A stretch of DNA of 16,864 nt. It comes from Pseudomonadota bacterium (GTDB lineage: Bacteria > Pseudomonadota > Alphaproteobacteria > JAAXGF01). The notes under the pieces were generated by a model, which was not told where the DNA came from, did not search any database, and worked only from the letters and a program-made list of their open reading frames with translations. The first letter of the stretch is position 1. Every line of letters starts with the position of its first letter. Made by a program: the position numbers and the translations under genes. The stretch lies in assembly GCA_022563655.1 (NCBI GenBank), contig JADFMW010000030.1, forward strand, positions 1 through 16,864, in the 5' to 3' direction. This document shows positions 1 through 6,672 of the stretch, piece by piece.

Positions 1-127
1 GGCCGTAGCGCTTGGCGAAGAAGGTGTCGGCGACGAAGCGCAGCAGCTTCACGCAGCCGAGCGCGAAACGGTCCGACAGGTTTTGCGGCTCATGGTGCCG
101 CGACAACTCGACGGCGCTGTTCTTCAC
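1..127 (-). CDS. Alternative oxidase (ubiquinol oxidase), N-terminal part, runs off left edge
   Basis: Read leftward from GTG at 127, this frame stays open to the window edge (42 codons visible). It contains the segment LSDRFALGCVKLLRF, then VADTFFAKRYG, which matches the N-terminal region of bacterial alternative oxidases. In that family this stretch is followed by the first di-iron ligand motif (ETVAAVPG), which lies outside the window. The family is a diiron membrane-associated quinol oxidase that transfers electrons from ubiquinol to oxygen without pumping protons; it resists cyanide and nitric oxide. GTG at 127 is preferred because GGAGA (138-134) lies 6 bases upstream and an in-frame stop lies at 157-155. 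It follows the minus-strand cyclase gene by 106 bp. That spacer holds an 11-bp tandem repeat and a TTGA/TCAA palindrome, so it may have its own promoter. The call rests on remembered family sequence and a short fragment. Confidence 0.75.
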   Translation of the reverse strand, partial: MKNSAVELSRHHEPQNLSDRFALGCVKLLRFVADTFFAKRYG

Positions 128-181
128 CAAGGTTCTCCGGATGACCACTTGCAGTCACGCGTAGCGTAGCAAGTAAGCCGG

Positions 182-191
182 TTGACATCAA
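182..191. promoter_or_regulatory. Short palindrome TTGACATCAA upstream of the oxidase gene
   Basis: The 10-bp TTGA-CA-TCAA is symmetric in its outer four bases on each side. It lies 55 bp upstream of the oxidase start, beside the 11-bp repeats. The half sites resemble those of FNR/CRP-type regulators, but the centre is 2 bp rather than the 4 bp of a canonical FNR box. It is only a candidate operator. Confidence 0.25.
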
Positions 192-192
192 A

Positions 193-236
193 TCCGGTCC
201 TGATTCGGTCTTGATCCGGTCTTGATCCGGCCCTCA
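193..236. repeat. 11-bp tandem repeat, four units
   Basis: Four consecutive 11-bp units are present: tccggtcctga (193-203), ttcggtcttga (204-214), tccggtcttga (215-225) and tccggccctca (226-236). The last unit contains the reverse-strand stop codon of the cyclase gene (234-236). The period is close to one DNA helical turn. The array lies between the cyclase stop and the oxidase ribosome-binding site. Confidence 0.8.
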
Positions 237-1991
237 TTCGGGCAGTCCCGCGGTGCGCAGGGCGTCGAGCGCGCGTTCGGTCTGCGCCGGGTCGCTGTAG
301 GTGAGCGCGCCGCCGTACCTCGCCAGCGAAAACTTGGGGAAGAGCTTGAGAAGCGTCGCCGCCTCGGCCTTCGCGTCCTGCTCCCGCCCGCACTCGACGT
401 AGCTGATCGTCAAGCCGATATGGGGACCGATGTGGTCGGGGTTGCGGGCGATCGATGACTTGTAGGTGTCGATCGACTCGTCAAGGCGCCCGCACAGTCG
501 TTGGCCGTGGGCACGGACGGCGAGGTACCAGGCCGAATACATCGGGCTCAGCCGCACCGCCTTGTCGACCAGCGCCAGCGCCTCGGCGGGCCTCCCCGCC
601 CAGTTGAGCGTCATGGCCAGGAGCGCCGTGACATCGGCGCCGTTGGGCTCGAGTGCCACCGCCCGCTCTCCCTCGGCGACGGCTTGGTCGTGGTCGCCCT
701 TCATGAGGTGGATGGCGCCCAGCAGCGAATGGGTCTCGGATAGCGAATCGTCGAGGGCGAGCGCCTTCTCCACCAGCTCGCCCGCCTTGGTCAACGCTGC
801 GTCTGGGGATGCGGTCCACAGGAACCTCACCTCGGACCAGTAGGTCCAGGCGAGCCACACCCATGCGGTGGCGTAATCGGGATCGAATCCGACCGCCCGT
901 TCCAACAGTCGCCGGGCCGTGACGTTCCGCCCGATGGAAAAGTGCCGGAACTGGACCAGCGCCTGGGTGAGACAGTCCCAGGCCTCCAGGCTCTCGGTCG
1001 AACGACGCCACACGCGGGCCTGTTCGCCCTCGACCAGCGTCACCTGCAGCGCCGTGACGACGTTGGTCGTGATCTCGTCCTGGAGGGCGAAGATGTCCGA
1101 GAGGTCGCGGTCGTAGCGGTCCGCCCACAGGTGACCGCCGGTCGTGGCGTCGATCAGCTGGGCGGTGATCCGGACGCGATTGCCGGCCTTGCGGACGCTG
1201 CCCTCGAGCACATAGTGGACGTCCAGCTCGCGGCTCACCCGCTTCACGTCCACCGCCCTGCCCTTGTACGTGAAGCTCGAATTGCGGGCGATCACGAACA
1301 GACGCGAGATCTTGGCCAAGGCGGTGATGAGATCCTCGGTGATGCCGTCGGCGAAGTATTCCTGCTCGGGATCGGCGCTCATGTTGGCGAAGGGCAGCAC
1401 CACGATCGAGGGGACCTCGGGCAATTTGTCGGTCGCCTCGGGCTTGGCGGCGGCCGTCTCGACCGGCACCAGCTGCACCCTGTACACGGCGATCGGCTCG
1501 GCGATGTTCTTGACCTTGCGCTCGCCCATGTAGACGTAACCGAGATCGAGCTTGCGCTTGACCTGCTCGTAGACGGGTCGGGATATGCAAATCCCGCCGG
1601 GCTCGGCCAGGCCCTCGACCCGCGCCGCGATGTTGACGCCGTCGCCGTAAAGGTTGTCCCCCTCGACCATCACGTCGCCGAGGTTGATGCCGATGCGGAA
1701 CTGCATGCGGCGCTCGTCGGGCAGCTCGGCGTTAAGCTTGTCGAGCTGCTGCTGGATCTCCAGGGCGCAGCGCAGGACCTCGATCGTGCTCGGAAACTCC
1801 GCGATGACGCTGTCGCCGGCGCTGCCGAAGATCCGACCCCGGTGGTCGGCGATGATGCCGTCGAGGACCTGGCGGTACGACTTGAGGGTGAGGAGCGTCG
1901 CTTCCTCGTCCTCACCCATGAGCCGCGAGTAGCCCGCCACGTCGGCGGAAAGGATGACGGTAAGCTTATGCTCGATGCTTGATTGATCCAT
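234..1991 (-). CDS. Class III adenylate/guanylate cyclase with TolB-like domain and TPR repeats
   Basis: This is a predicted cytoplasmic nucleotide cyclase of 585 aa, in the size range usual for this alphaproteobacterial family. The cyclase domain spans about residues 8-175. The two metal-binding aspartates are visible (D17 in SADVAGYSRLM, D60 in AGDSVIAEF), as are the transition-state Asn/Arg (N120 and R124 in GVNIAARVE). A linker leads to a TolB/FlgO-like domain (about 195-315, starting PSIVVLPFANMS). The C-terminal third has TPR-like helices. ATG at 1991 was chosen because family members start a few residues before the ADVAGYSRLM motif. The frame stays open to 2150, but that extension is low-complexity and not family-like. 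No good Shine-Dalgarno is visible; a run of nine G (reverse strand, 2007-1999) lies just upstream. It is divergent from mmsA across 237 bp. Catalysis is well supported by motifs; ligand and target are unknown. Confidence 0.9.
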   Translation of the reverse strand: MDQSSIEHKLTVILSADVAGYSRLMGEDEEATLLTLKSYRQVLDGIIADHRGRIFGSAGDSVIAEFPSTIEVLRCALEIQQQLDKLNAELPDERRMQFRIGINLGDVMVEGDNLYGDGVNIAARVEGLAEPGGICISRPVYEQVKRKLDLGYVYMGERKVKNIAEPIAVYRVQLVPVETAAAKPEATDKLPEVPSIVVLPFANMSADPEQEYFADGITEDLITALAKISRLFVIARNSSFTYKGRAVDVKRVSRELDVHYVLEGSVRKAGNRVRITAQLIDATTGGHLWADRYDRDLSDIFALQDEITTNVVTALQVTLVEGEQARVWRRSTESLEAWDCLTQALVQFRHFSIGRNVTARRLLERAVGFDPDYATAWVWLAWTYWSEVRFLWTASPDAALTKAGELVEKALALDDSLSETHSLLGAIHLMKGDHDQAVAEGERAVALEPNGADVTALLAMTLNWAGRPAEALALVDKAVRLSPMYSAWYLAVRAHGQRLCGRLDESIDTYKSSIARNPDHIGPHIGLTISYVECGREQDAKAEAATLLKLFPKFSLARYGGALTYSDPAQTERALDALRTAGLPE

Positions 1992-2149
1992 GGAGGCGCC
2001 CCCCCCCGGCGTGCGTGGCCTTGGCCCCCACGCGGCCCGATCGCCGAAATCTAGAGCATGATGGAGGGCCAGGCAAATAGCCATGGGCGCCGGCGCCGGG
2101 CTGGGCAGTGTCGAGAAAGCGCTTGCGCAAAGCTTCGTGCGCCTGTTCA

Positions 2150-2168
2150 TTTGGCGCCACGAGCCAAA
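2150..2168. promoter_or_regulatory. Small inverted repeat in the cyclase/mmsA divergent spacer
   Basis: TTTGGC (2150-2155) and GCCAAA (2163-2168) form a perfect 6-bp inverted repeat with a 7-bp centre, about 60 bp upstream of the mmsA start. It could be an operator for one of the divergent genes. Two TAGGGCG copies, 10 bp apart, follow at 2183 and 2193. No convincing sigma-70 promoter stands out in 1992-2228. Confidence 0.25.
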
Positions 2169-2228
2169 AGGCGTCTTTTAGGTAGGGCGACATAGGGCGG
2201 CGGCCGCGCCGCAGGGGAGGGATCGGCC

Positions 2229-3728
2229 ATGACGACCGAGTTGCATCACTTCATCAACGGCCAACGGGTCGCGGGCGAGAGCGGCCGCTACGGCGATATT
2301 TTCAACCCGGCCACCGGCGAGCTAACGAAACGGGTGCCCTACGCCAACGCCGCCGAGGTGCGCAAGGCGGTCGCCGCGGCGCTTGCCGCGCTGCCCGGAT
2401 GGTCGGCGACGACCCCGATCGCGCGGGCGCGGATCATGTTCCGGTTCAAGGAGCTGTGCGAGGCCAACATCGACGAGCTCGGCGAGTTCATCTCGACCGA
2501 GCACGGCAAGACGCTGGACGATTCGAAGGGCTCGGTGATCCGCGGCATCGAGGTCGTCGAGTTCGCCTGCGGCATCCCGCACCTGCTGCGCGGCGATTAC
2601 ACCGCCAGCGTCGGCACCGGCGTCGACGGTTGCTCGATGCGCCAGCCGCTCGGCGTGTGCGCCGGCATCACCCCGTTCAACTTCCCGGTGATGGTGCCGA
2701 TGTGGATGTTCCCGATGGCGCTCGCCTGCGGCAACACCTTCGTGCTCAAGCCCTCGGAGAGAGACCCCTCGGCGCCGTTGCGCCTCGCCGAGCTGATGCA
2801 CGAGGCCGGCGCGCCCGACGGGGTCTTCAACGTCGTCAACGGCGACAAGGAGGCGGTCGACGCCATCCTCGCCGACCCCGACGTTGTCGCCGTCAGCTCG
2901 GTCACCTCGACCCCGGTGGCCGAGTACATCTACCAGACCGGCTGCGCCCACAACAAACGCGTCCAGGCCTTGGGCGGCGCCAAGAACCACATGGTGGTGC
3001 TGCCCGACGCCGACCTCGACCAGGCGACCGACGCGCTGATGGGCGCCGGCTACGGCTCGGCCGGCGAGCGTTGCATGGCGATCTCGGTGGCGGTGGCGGT
3101 CGGCGACAAGGTCGGCGACGCGCTCATCGAGCGGCTCACGCCGCGCGTCGCCGGGATCAAGATCGGCCCCTACAACGACCCCGACGCCGACATGGGGCCG
3201 TTGGTCACCAAGCAGCACCTGGAAAAGGTGCGCGGCTACGTCGATCTCGGCGTCGAGGAGGGCGCCGAGCTCGTCGTCGACGGCCGCGATTTGACGCTCC
3301 AGGGCTACGAGGGGGGCTACTTCATGGGCGGCTGCCTGTTCGACCGCGTCACCCCCGAGATGCGCATCTACCGCGACGAGATCTTCGGCCCGGTGCTCTC
3401 GGTGGTGCGGACGCGCGACTACGAGGGCGCGCTCAAATTGGTCAACGACAACGAGTACGGCAACGGCGTCGCGATCTTCACCCGCGACGGCGACGCGGCG
3501 CGCGACTTCGCGGCCCGCGCCAACATCGGCATGGTCGGCGTCAACGTGCCGATCCCGGTGCCGGTGGCCTACCACAGCTTCGGCGGCTGGAAGCGCTCGC
3601 TGTTCGGCGGCGTCCACATGCACGGCGCCGAGGGCGTGCGCTTCTATACCAAGTTGAAGTACGTCACCTCGCGCTGGCCCTCGGGCATCCGCAAGGGCGC
3701 CGACTACGTCATCCCGACGTTGCAGTAG
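2229..3728 (+). CDS. mmsA: Methylmalonate-semialdehyde dehydrogenase (CoA-acylating)
   Basis: This aldehyde dehydrogenase-superfamily enzyme of 499 aa, the usual MmsA length, oxidises methylmalonate or malonate semialdehyde with NAD+ and CoA to propionyl-CoA or acetyl-CoA. It acts in valine, thymine, inositol or beta-alanine breakdown. Visible family features are TPFNFPVMVPMWMFP (148-162, oxyanion Asn151) and catalytic Cys282 in GSAGERCMAISVAV, with Arg281 next to it. QALGGAKNH replaces the ELGGK stretch of hydrolytic ALDHs, so the general-base Glu is absent, as expected for the CoA-acylating type. The C-terminal part contains EIFGPVLSVVR and SFGGWKRSLFGG. ATG at 2229 has a strong GGGGAGGG site about 8 bp upstream. 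One oddity is the cofactor-loop motif, usually FVGSTP, which reads SVTSTP here (Thr226 for Gly). No operon partner of valine catabolism is adjacent. Confidence 0.95.
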   Translation: MTTELHHFINGQRVAGESGRYGDIFNPATGELTKRVPYANAAEVRKAVAAALAALPGWSATTPIARARIMFRFKELCEANIDELGEFISTEHGKTLDDSKGSVIRGIEVVEFACGIPHLLRGDYTASVGTGVDGCSMRQPLGVCAGITPFNFPVMVPMWMFPMALACGNTFVLKPSERDPSAPLRLAELMHEAGAPDGVFNVVNGDKEAVDAILADPDVVAVSSVTSTPVAEYIYQTGCAHNKRVQALGGAKNHMVVLPDADLDQATDALMGAGYGSAGERCMAISVAVAVGDKVGDALIERLTPRVAGIKIGPYNDPDADMGPLVTKQHLEKVRGYVDLGVEEGAELVVDGRDLTLQGYEGGYFMGGCLFDRVTPEMRIYRDEIFGPVLSVVRTRDYEGALKLVNDNEYGNGVAIFTRDGDAARDFAARANIGMVGVNVPIPVPVAYHSFGGWKRSLFGGVHMHGAEGVRFYTKLKYVTSRWPSGIRKGADYVIPTLQ

Positions 3729-3761
3729 CGTGGGGGCCTGCTAACGAGGGGCGCGCCTGAC

Positions 3762-3816
3762 TTTCCCGTTCGCAATCCCCTTTCCCGTTCGCAATCCCCT
3801 TTCCCGTTCGCAATCC
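3762..3816. repeat. 19-bp tandem repeat, about 2.9 units
   Basis: The unit tttcccgttcgcaatcccc occurs at 3762-3780 and 3781-3799, then as a 17-bp partial copy at 3800-3816. The copies are identical. They fill most of the mmsA/O-methyltransferase spacer and end 13 bp before the methyltransferase start codon. Perfect identity suggests recent slippage or active maintenance. Confidence 0.9.
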
Positions 3817-3829
3817 GAAAGAAGTAGCG

Positions 3830-4492
3830 ATGACGCGAAGCAGCCTCGGCCTCGACGCCCCGTTGCACGAGTATCTCTTGGGTGCGTCGCTGCGCGAGCC
3901 CGACGTGCTGCGCCGGCTGCGCGAGGAAACCGCGGCCATGCCGTATAGCGAGATGCAGGTCGCGCCGGAGCAGGGCCAGTTCATGGCGCTGCTGGTCGAG
4001 ATCATCGGCGCCAGGCGCACGATCGAGATCGGCGTGTTCACCGGCTACAGCAGCCTGTGGGTGGCGCTCGCGCTGCCGCCCGACGGCCGCATGATCGCCT
4101 GCGACGTGAGCGAGGAATGGACCGCCGTGGCGCGGCGCTACTGGCGCGAAGCCGGCGTCGCCGACAAGATCGACCTGCGCATCGCCCCGGCGCTCGAGAC
4201 GCTCGATGGGCTGCTCGCGGCGGGCGAGGGCGGGCGCTTCGACTTCGCCTTCATCGACGCCAAAAAGACGGAGTACATCGACTACTACGAGCGCACCCTG
4301 GAGCTGCTGCGCCCCGGCGGGGTGGTCGCCGTCGATAACGTGCTGTGGTCCGGCAATGTCGCCGACCCGGCCAAGCACGACGACGACACCGACGCCATCC
4401 GCGCGTTCAACGCCAAGCTTAGCGGCGATGAGCGCGTCAGTCTCAGCATGGTGCCGCTCGCCGATGGGCTGACCCTGGCGCGGAAGCGCTGA
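3830..4492 (+). CDS. SAM-dependent O-methyltransferase (caffeoyl-CoA/catechol OMT-like)
   Basis: This 220-aa soluble class I methyltransferase has the length typical of the cation-dependent Methyltransf_3 family. SAM motif I is EIGVFTGYSS (66-75), with the ribose-binding acidic residue at D92 in IACD. The metal-site residues characteristic of the family are present: D143 in FIDAKK, and D169-N170 in VAVDNVLWSG. Known relatives methylate catechol-type hydroxyls on phenylpropanoids, isoprenoid intermediates or other small molecules; the substrate here cannot be read from sequence. ATG at 3830 follows GAAAGAAG, a moderate ribosome-binding site. The preceding spacer is built of a 19-bp tandem repeat. 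The gene converges on the Sel1 gene, and its 3' flank carries a 66-bp copy of that gene's coding sequence in antisense orientation. Confidence 0.88.
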   Translation: MTRSSLGLDAPLHEYLLGASLREPDVLRRLREETAAMPYSEMQVAPEQGQFMALLVEIIGARRTIEIGVFTGYSSLWVALALPPDGRMIACDVSEEWTAVARRYWREAGVADKIDLRIAPALETLDGLLAAGEGGRFDFAFIDAKKTEYIDYYERTLELLRPGGVVAVDNVLWSGNVADPAKHDDDTDAIRAFNAKLSGDERVSLSMVPLADGLTLARKR

Positions 4493-4498
4493 GCCCGC

Positions 4499-4564
4499 CG
4501 CCATACAAGCCGAGTGTGACGAGCCGCCGCTGCGCGGTGACTCGGGCGTTGCCGAATTTGGCGG
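4499..4564. repeat. Dispersed 66-bp copy of Sel1-gene coding sequence (copy in spacer)
   Basis: Bases 4499-4564 match 4791-4856 at 65 of 66 positions in direct orientation (only 4549 versus 4841 differs). The second copy lies inside the minus-strand Sel1/peptidoglycan-binding gene. This copy lies between the O-methyltransferase stop and the Sel1-gene stop. Flanking bases do not match on either side. Read on the minus strand it still encodes ARVTAQRRLVTLGLYGG, but in an isolated frame. Confidence 0.92.
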
Positions 4565-4614
4565 ATCGATCCCGCCCGGCGCAATGACGGCCGCATCCTG
4601 GTGAGAAATGCGGG

Positions 4615-5841
4615 TTAGTCCGCGTCCGTCTCGGCGGCGGGCCGCGGGGCCGTCCGCGGCGCGCGCACCGCGGCGCCGAGCGCGCGCAACAGCTTGGACG
4701 AGACGCGGCCGTCGACCTCGAGCCCCGCCTGGCCCTGGAACGCGCGAACCGCGGCCGTGGTTTCCGGCCCGGAGACGCCGTCGACCACCCCGCCATACAA
4801 GCCGAGTGTGACGAGCCGCCGCTGCGCGGTGACTCGGGCGCTGCCGAATTTGGCGGTCTGCCTTGGCAGGGCCCGCCGCGGCGGCTCCTTGGTCGCGGCG
4901 AGCTGCTGGCGCAATTCGGCGGCGCGGCGCTCGGCCGCGGCCAACTGGTAGGGGTCGAGCCGGGCCGCGAGCCGCGCGCGGTGCTCGCCGGTGGTCGCGG
5001 CGGCGCCTTCCACGGCGAGGGTCAGCCAGGCGTAAGCCTCGGCGAGGTCGCGCTCGACCCCTTGGCCGTTGGCCAGCAGAAAGGCGAGGCGCGACTGGGC
5101 TTGCGCGTCGCCCTGCCGGGCGGCGTCGCGGTACCAGCGCGCGGCCTGTGCGTCGTCGCGGGCGACTCCCAGTCCGAAGTTGAGCATGATTCCGAGGTTG
5201 GTCTGCGCCGTGGCCAGGCCCTGCTCGGCGGCCTTGCGGTACCAGGCAGCGGCGTCCTTGGCGCTTGCCCGCAGGTGGATGCCGCGCTCGTGCATGTAGC
5301 CCAGATTGTTCTGCGCGGGTGCGAAGCCGGCGCGCGCCGCGCGTTGGAACCACTCGGCGGCGAGGGCCAGATCCTTCGGCACGCCCAGTCCCTCGTAATG
5401 GAGCCGGCCCAGGTTGTACTGCGCCCTGGCCAGGTTTTGCTCGGCCGCGCGCCGGTACCAGATCGCCGCTTCGCCGTCGTTGGCCGTCACGCCGGACCCG
5501 GTCTCGTAGGCCAGGCCCAGGGCGAACTGCGCTTGCGCAAGGCCCCGCTTGGCCGCCCGGGCGTACCATTCGGCCGCGCGGGCCGGGTCGCGGGCGACGC
5601 CCAGGCCGCTCTCGTAAAGCACGGCGACGTTGTACAGCGCGTCGACGTCGCCGCGCCGCGCAAGGGGCAGCCAGCTTTGCAGCGCGGCGGCGTGGTTGCT
5701 GGCCTGGTACGCCGCCCAGCCGGCGGCGAAGTCGGCGCGCGCCGCTCCGGCGAGGGCCAGACCAAGGGCGGCGGAAAGGGCGAGCGCTCTCACGGCGGTG
5801 CTTGCGTCGCGGCGCGGAGTGATATGTTGCCGGCCCCGCAT
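4615..5841 (-). CDS. Secreted Sel1-repeat protein with C-terminal peptidoglycan-binding domain
   Basis: This is a predicted exported or periplasmic scaffold protein of 408 aa. The N-terminus has a basic stretch, a hydrophobic core (LALSAALGLALAG) and a likely AxA cleavage site (AARA before DFAAG). Six consecutive 36-residue Sel1 repeats follow, with the pattern A.A...LG..Y..G.GV..D...A..WY..AA..G. After a charged linker, the C-terminal segment from VTAQRRLVTLGLYGG through VDGVSGPETTAAVRAFQ to GLEVDGRVSSKLLRAL matches a PG_binding_1 domain. Sel1 proteins usually mediate protein-protein contacts, and the extra domain suggests cell-wall anchoring. ATG at 5841 is chosen because it gives a sensible signal peptide; the frame is open further upstream but would overlap the divergent glycosylase gene. 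The stop codon lies in a GTGAGAAATGCGGGTTA motif. No clear Shine-Dalgarno is seen. Confidence 0.85.
   Translation of the reverse strand: MRGRQHITPRRDASTAVRALALSAALGLALAGAARADFAAGWAAYQASNHAAALQSWLPLARRGDVDALYNVAVLYESGLGVARDPARAAEWYARAAKRGLAQAQFALGLAYETGSGVTANDGEAAIWYRRAAEQNLARAQYNLGRLHYEGLGVPKDLALAAEWFQRAARAGFAPAQNNLGYMHERGIHLRASAKDAAAWYRKAAEQGLATAQTNLGIMLNFGLGVARDDAQAARWYRDAARQGDAQAQSRLAFLLANGQGVERDLAEAYAWLTLAVEGAAATTGEHRARLAARLDPYQLAAAERRAAELRQQLAATKEPPRRALPRQTAKFGSARVTAQRRLVTLGLYGGVVDGVSGPETTAAVRAFQGQAGLEVDGRVSSKLLRALGAAVRAPRTAPRPAAETDAD
4791..4856. repeat. Dispersed 66-bp repeat (copy inside the Sel1 gene)
   Basis: This is the partner of 4499-4564. It encodes, on the minus strand, the beginning of the peptidoglycan-binding domain (KFGSARVTAQRRLVTLGLYGG region is split here by the limits of the repeat). 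The offset of 292 bp is not a multiple of three, so this is not an in-frame domain duplication. Confidence 0.9.
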
Positions 5842-5916
5842 GCGGTATGATGCGCCGCTCCGCTCCGGCCGCGCAAGCGCCTGGATGATGCGGACGCCGC
5901 CGAACAGCCGCGCCGC

Positions 5917-5960
5917 GCCATGACCCTTACCTACTGGCCATGACCCCTGCCTACTGGCCA
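5917..5960. repeat. 20-bp tandem duplication over the glycosylase start codon
   Basis: Units gccatgacccttacctactg (5917-5936) and gccatgacccctgcctactg (5937-5956) match at 18 of 20 bases and are followed by a further gcca. Each unit contains an ATG. The second ATG (5940) is the gene start; the first (5920) opens a short reading frame. Confidence 0.9.
5920..5943 (+). CDS. Seven-codon upstream ORF overlapping the glycosylase start
   Basis: ATG at 5920 encodes MTLTYWP and stops at TGA 5941-5943. This TGA overlaps the glycosylase ATG at 5940 as ATGA. It arose from the 20-bp duplication, since its residues mirror the gene's own MTPAYWP. No Shine-Dalgarno is visible, so translation is uncertain. 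If translated, it would couple termination to reinitiation at the glycosylase. Confidence 0.35.
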   Translation: MTLTYWP

Positions 5961-6557
5961 CGGGCCGTTGCCCATCTCGCCGCCAACGACCCGGTTCTGG
6001 CCCGGCTCATCGCCGCCTATCCGTCGGAGCGGCTAGTGTGCCGCGGCGATGCCTTCGGGACGCTCGTGCGCGCGATCATCGGCCAGCAGATCTCGGTCAG
6101 AGCGGCGCAGAGCGTGGCGCTGCGCATCGAGCGTGCGCTCGGCGGGATCAGCCCGCGGGCGCTCGCCGCGGCGTCCGACGACGCCCTCTTCGCGTGCGGC
6201 TTGTCGCGGCAAAAGCTGCGCTACCTGAAGGACCTCGCCGGGAATTTCCTCTCCGGAGCGGTCGATCCCACGCATTGGCCCGAGCAAGACGACCAACGGG
6301 TCACGGCCGAGCTGACGCGGGTCAAGGGGATCGGCCCCTGGACCGCCCACATGTTCCTGATCTTCAACCTCATGCGCCCCGACGTGCTGCCCCTCGACGA
6401 CATCGGCCTGCAGCGCGCGATGGGCCGGCATTACCGGGGAGACGGCAAGCTCGACAGAGCCGAGATCGAGACCATCGCGGCGCGCTGGCGGCCGTGGCGC
6501 TCGGTCGCCACGTGGTACCTGTGGCGCAGCCTCGACCCCTTGCCGGTGGAGTACTGA
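5940..6557 (+). CDS. DNA-3-methyladenine glycosylase, AlkA-type (HhH-GPD superfamily)
   Basis: This 205-aa base-excision repair enzyme removes alkylated bases such as 3-methyladenine from DNA. The HhH-GPD core is complete: LVRAIIGQQISVRAAQSV (42-59), the helix-hairpin-helix LTRVKGIGPWTAHMF (125-139), and the catalytic aspartate region PLDDIGLQ (151-158, most likely D154). The tail RWRPWRSVATWYLWRSL closely resembles the C-terminal helix of E. coli AlkA. It lacks AlkA's N-terminal mixed alpha/beta domain (E. coli AlkA is 282 aa), as many short bacterial homologues do. ATG at 5940 is supported by position in the second unit of a 20-bp duplication and by homology beginning soon after. It is divergent from the Sel1 gene over about 98 bp. 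No sign of an Ada operator was recognised. Confidence 0.88.
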   Translation: MTPAYWPRAVAHLAANDPVLARLIAAYPSERLVCRGDAFGTLVRAIIGQQISVRAAQSVALRIERALGGISPRALAAASDDALFACGLSRQKLRYLKDLAGNFLSGAVDPTHWPEQDDQRVTAELTRVKGIGPWTAHMFLIFNLMRPDVLPLDDIGLQRAMGRHYRGDGKLDRAEIETIAARWRPWRSVATWYLWRSLDPLPVEY

Positions 6558-6573
6558 GCCCAGTCCCGGAAGG

Positions 6574-6585
6574 CCGGCTTGCCGG
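6574..6585. other. Short GC-rich hairpin downstream of the glycosylase gene
   Basis: CCGGC (6574-6578), loop TT, GCCGG (6581-6585) forms a perfect 5-bp stem. Outer complementarity GCCCAG / TTGGGC surrounds it. There is no T-tract, so it is at best a Rho-assisted or attenuating structure in the 115-bp spacer before the CHASE2 cyclase. Confidence 0.25.
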
Positions 6586-6672
6586 TTCGAAGGCGGCTTG
6601 GGCAACCGGGCCGACGGTAGTAAGTTAGGGCCGCGGAAGTTAGAACCGGTGACCTCTTTTTAGCCTGGGCGC

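Noticed and set aside
1992..2150. N-terminal extension of the TolB/TPR cyclase to 2150
   Set aside because: The added residues are low-complexity, pass through the C9 run and are absent from the family's usual N-terminus; ATG at 1991 fits better.
4491..4614. The 66-bp copy as a second, in-frame peptidoglycan-binding domain of the Sel1 protein
   Set aside because: It lies beyond the stop codon and 292 bp away, which is not a multiple of three; the flanks do not match the domain.
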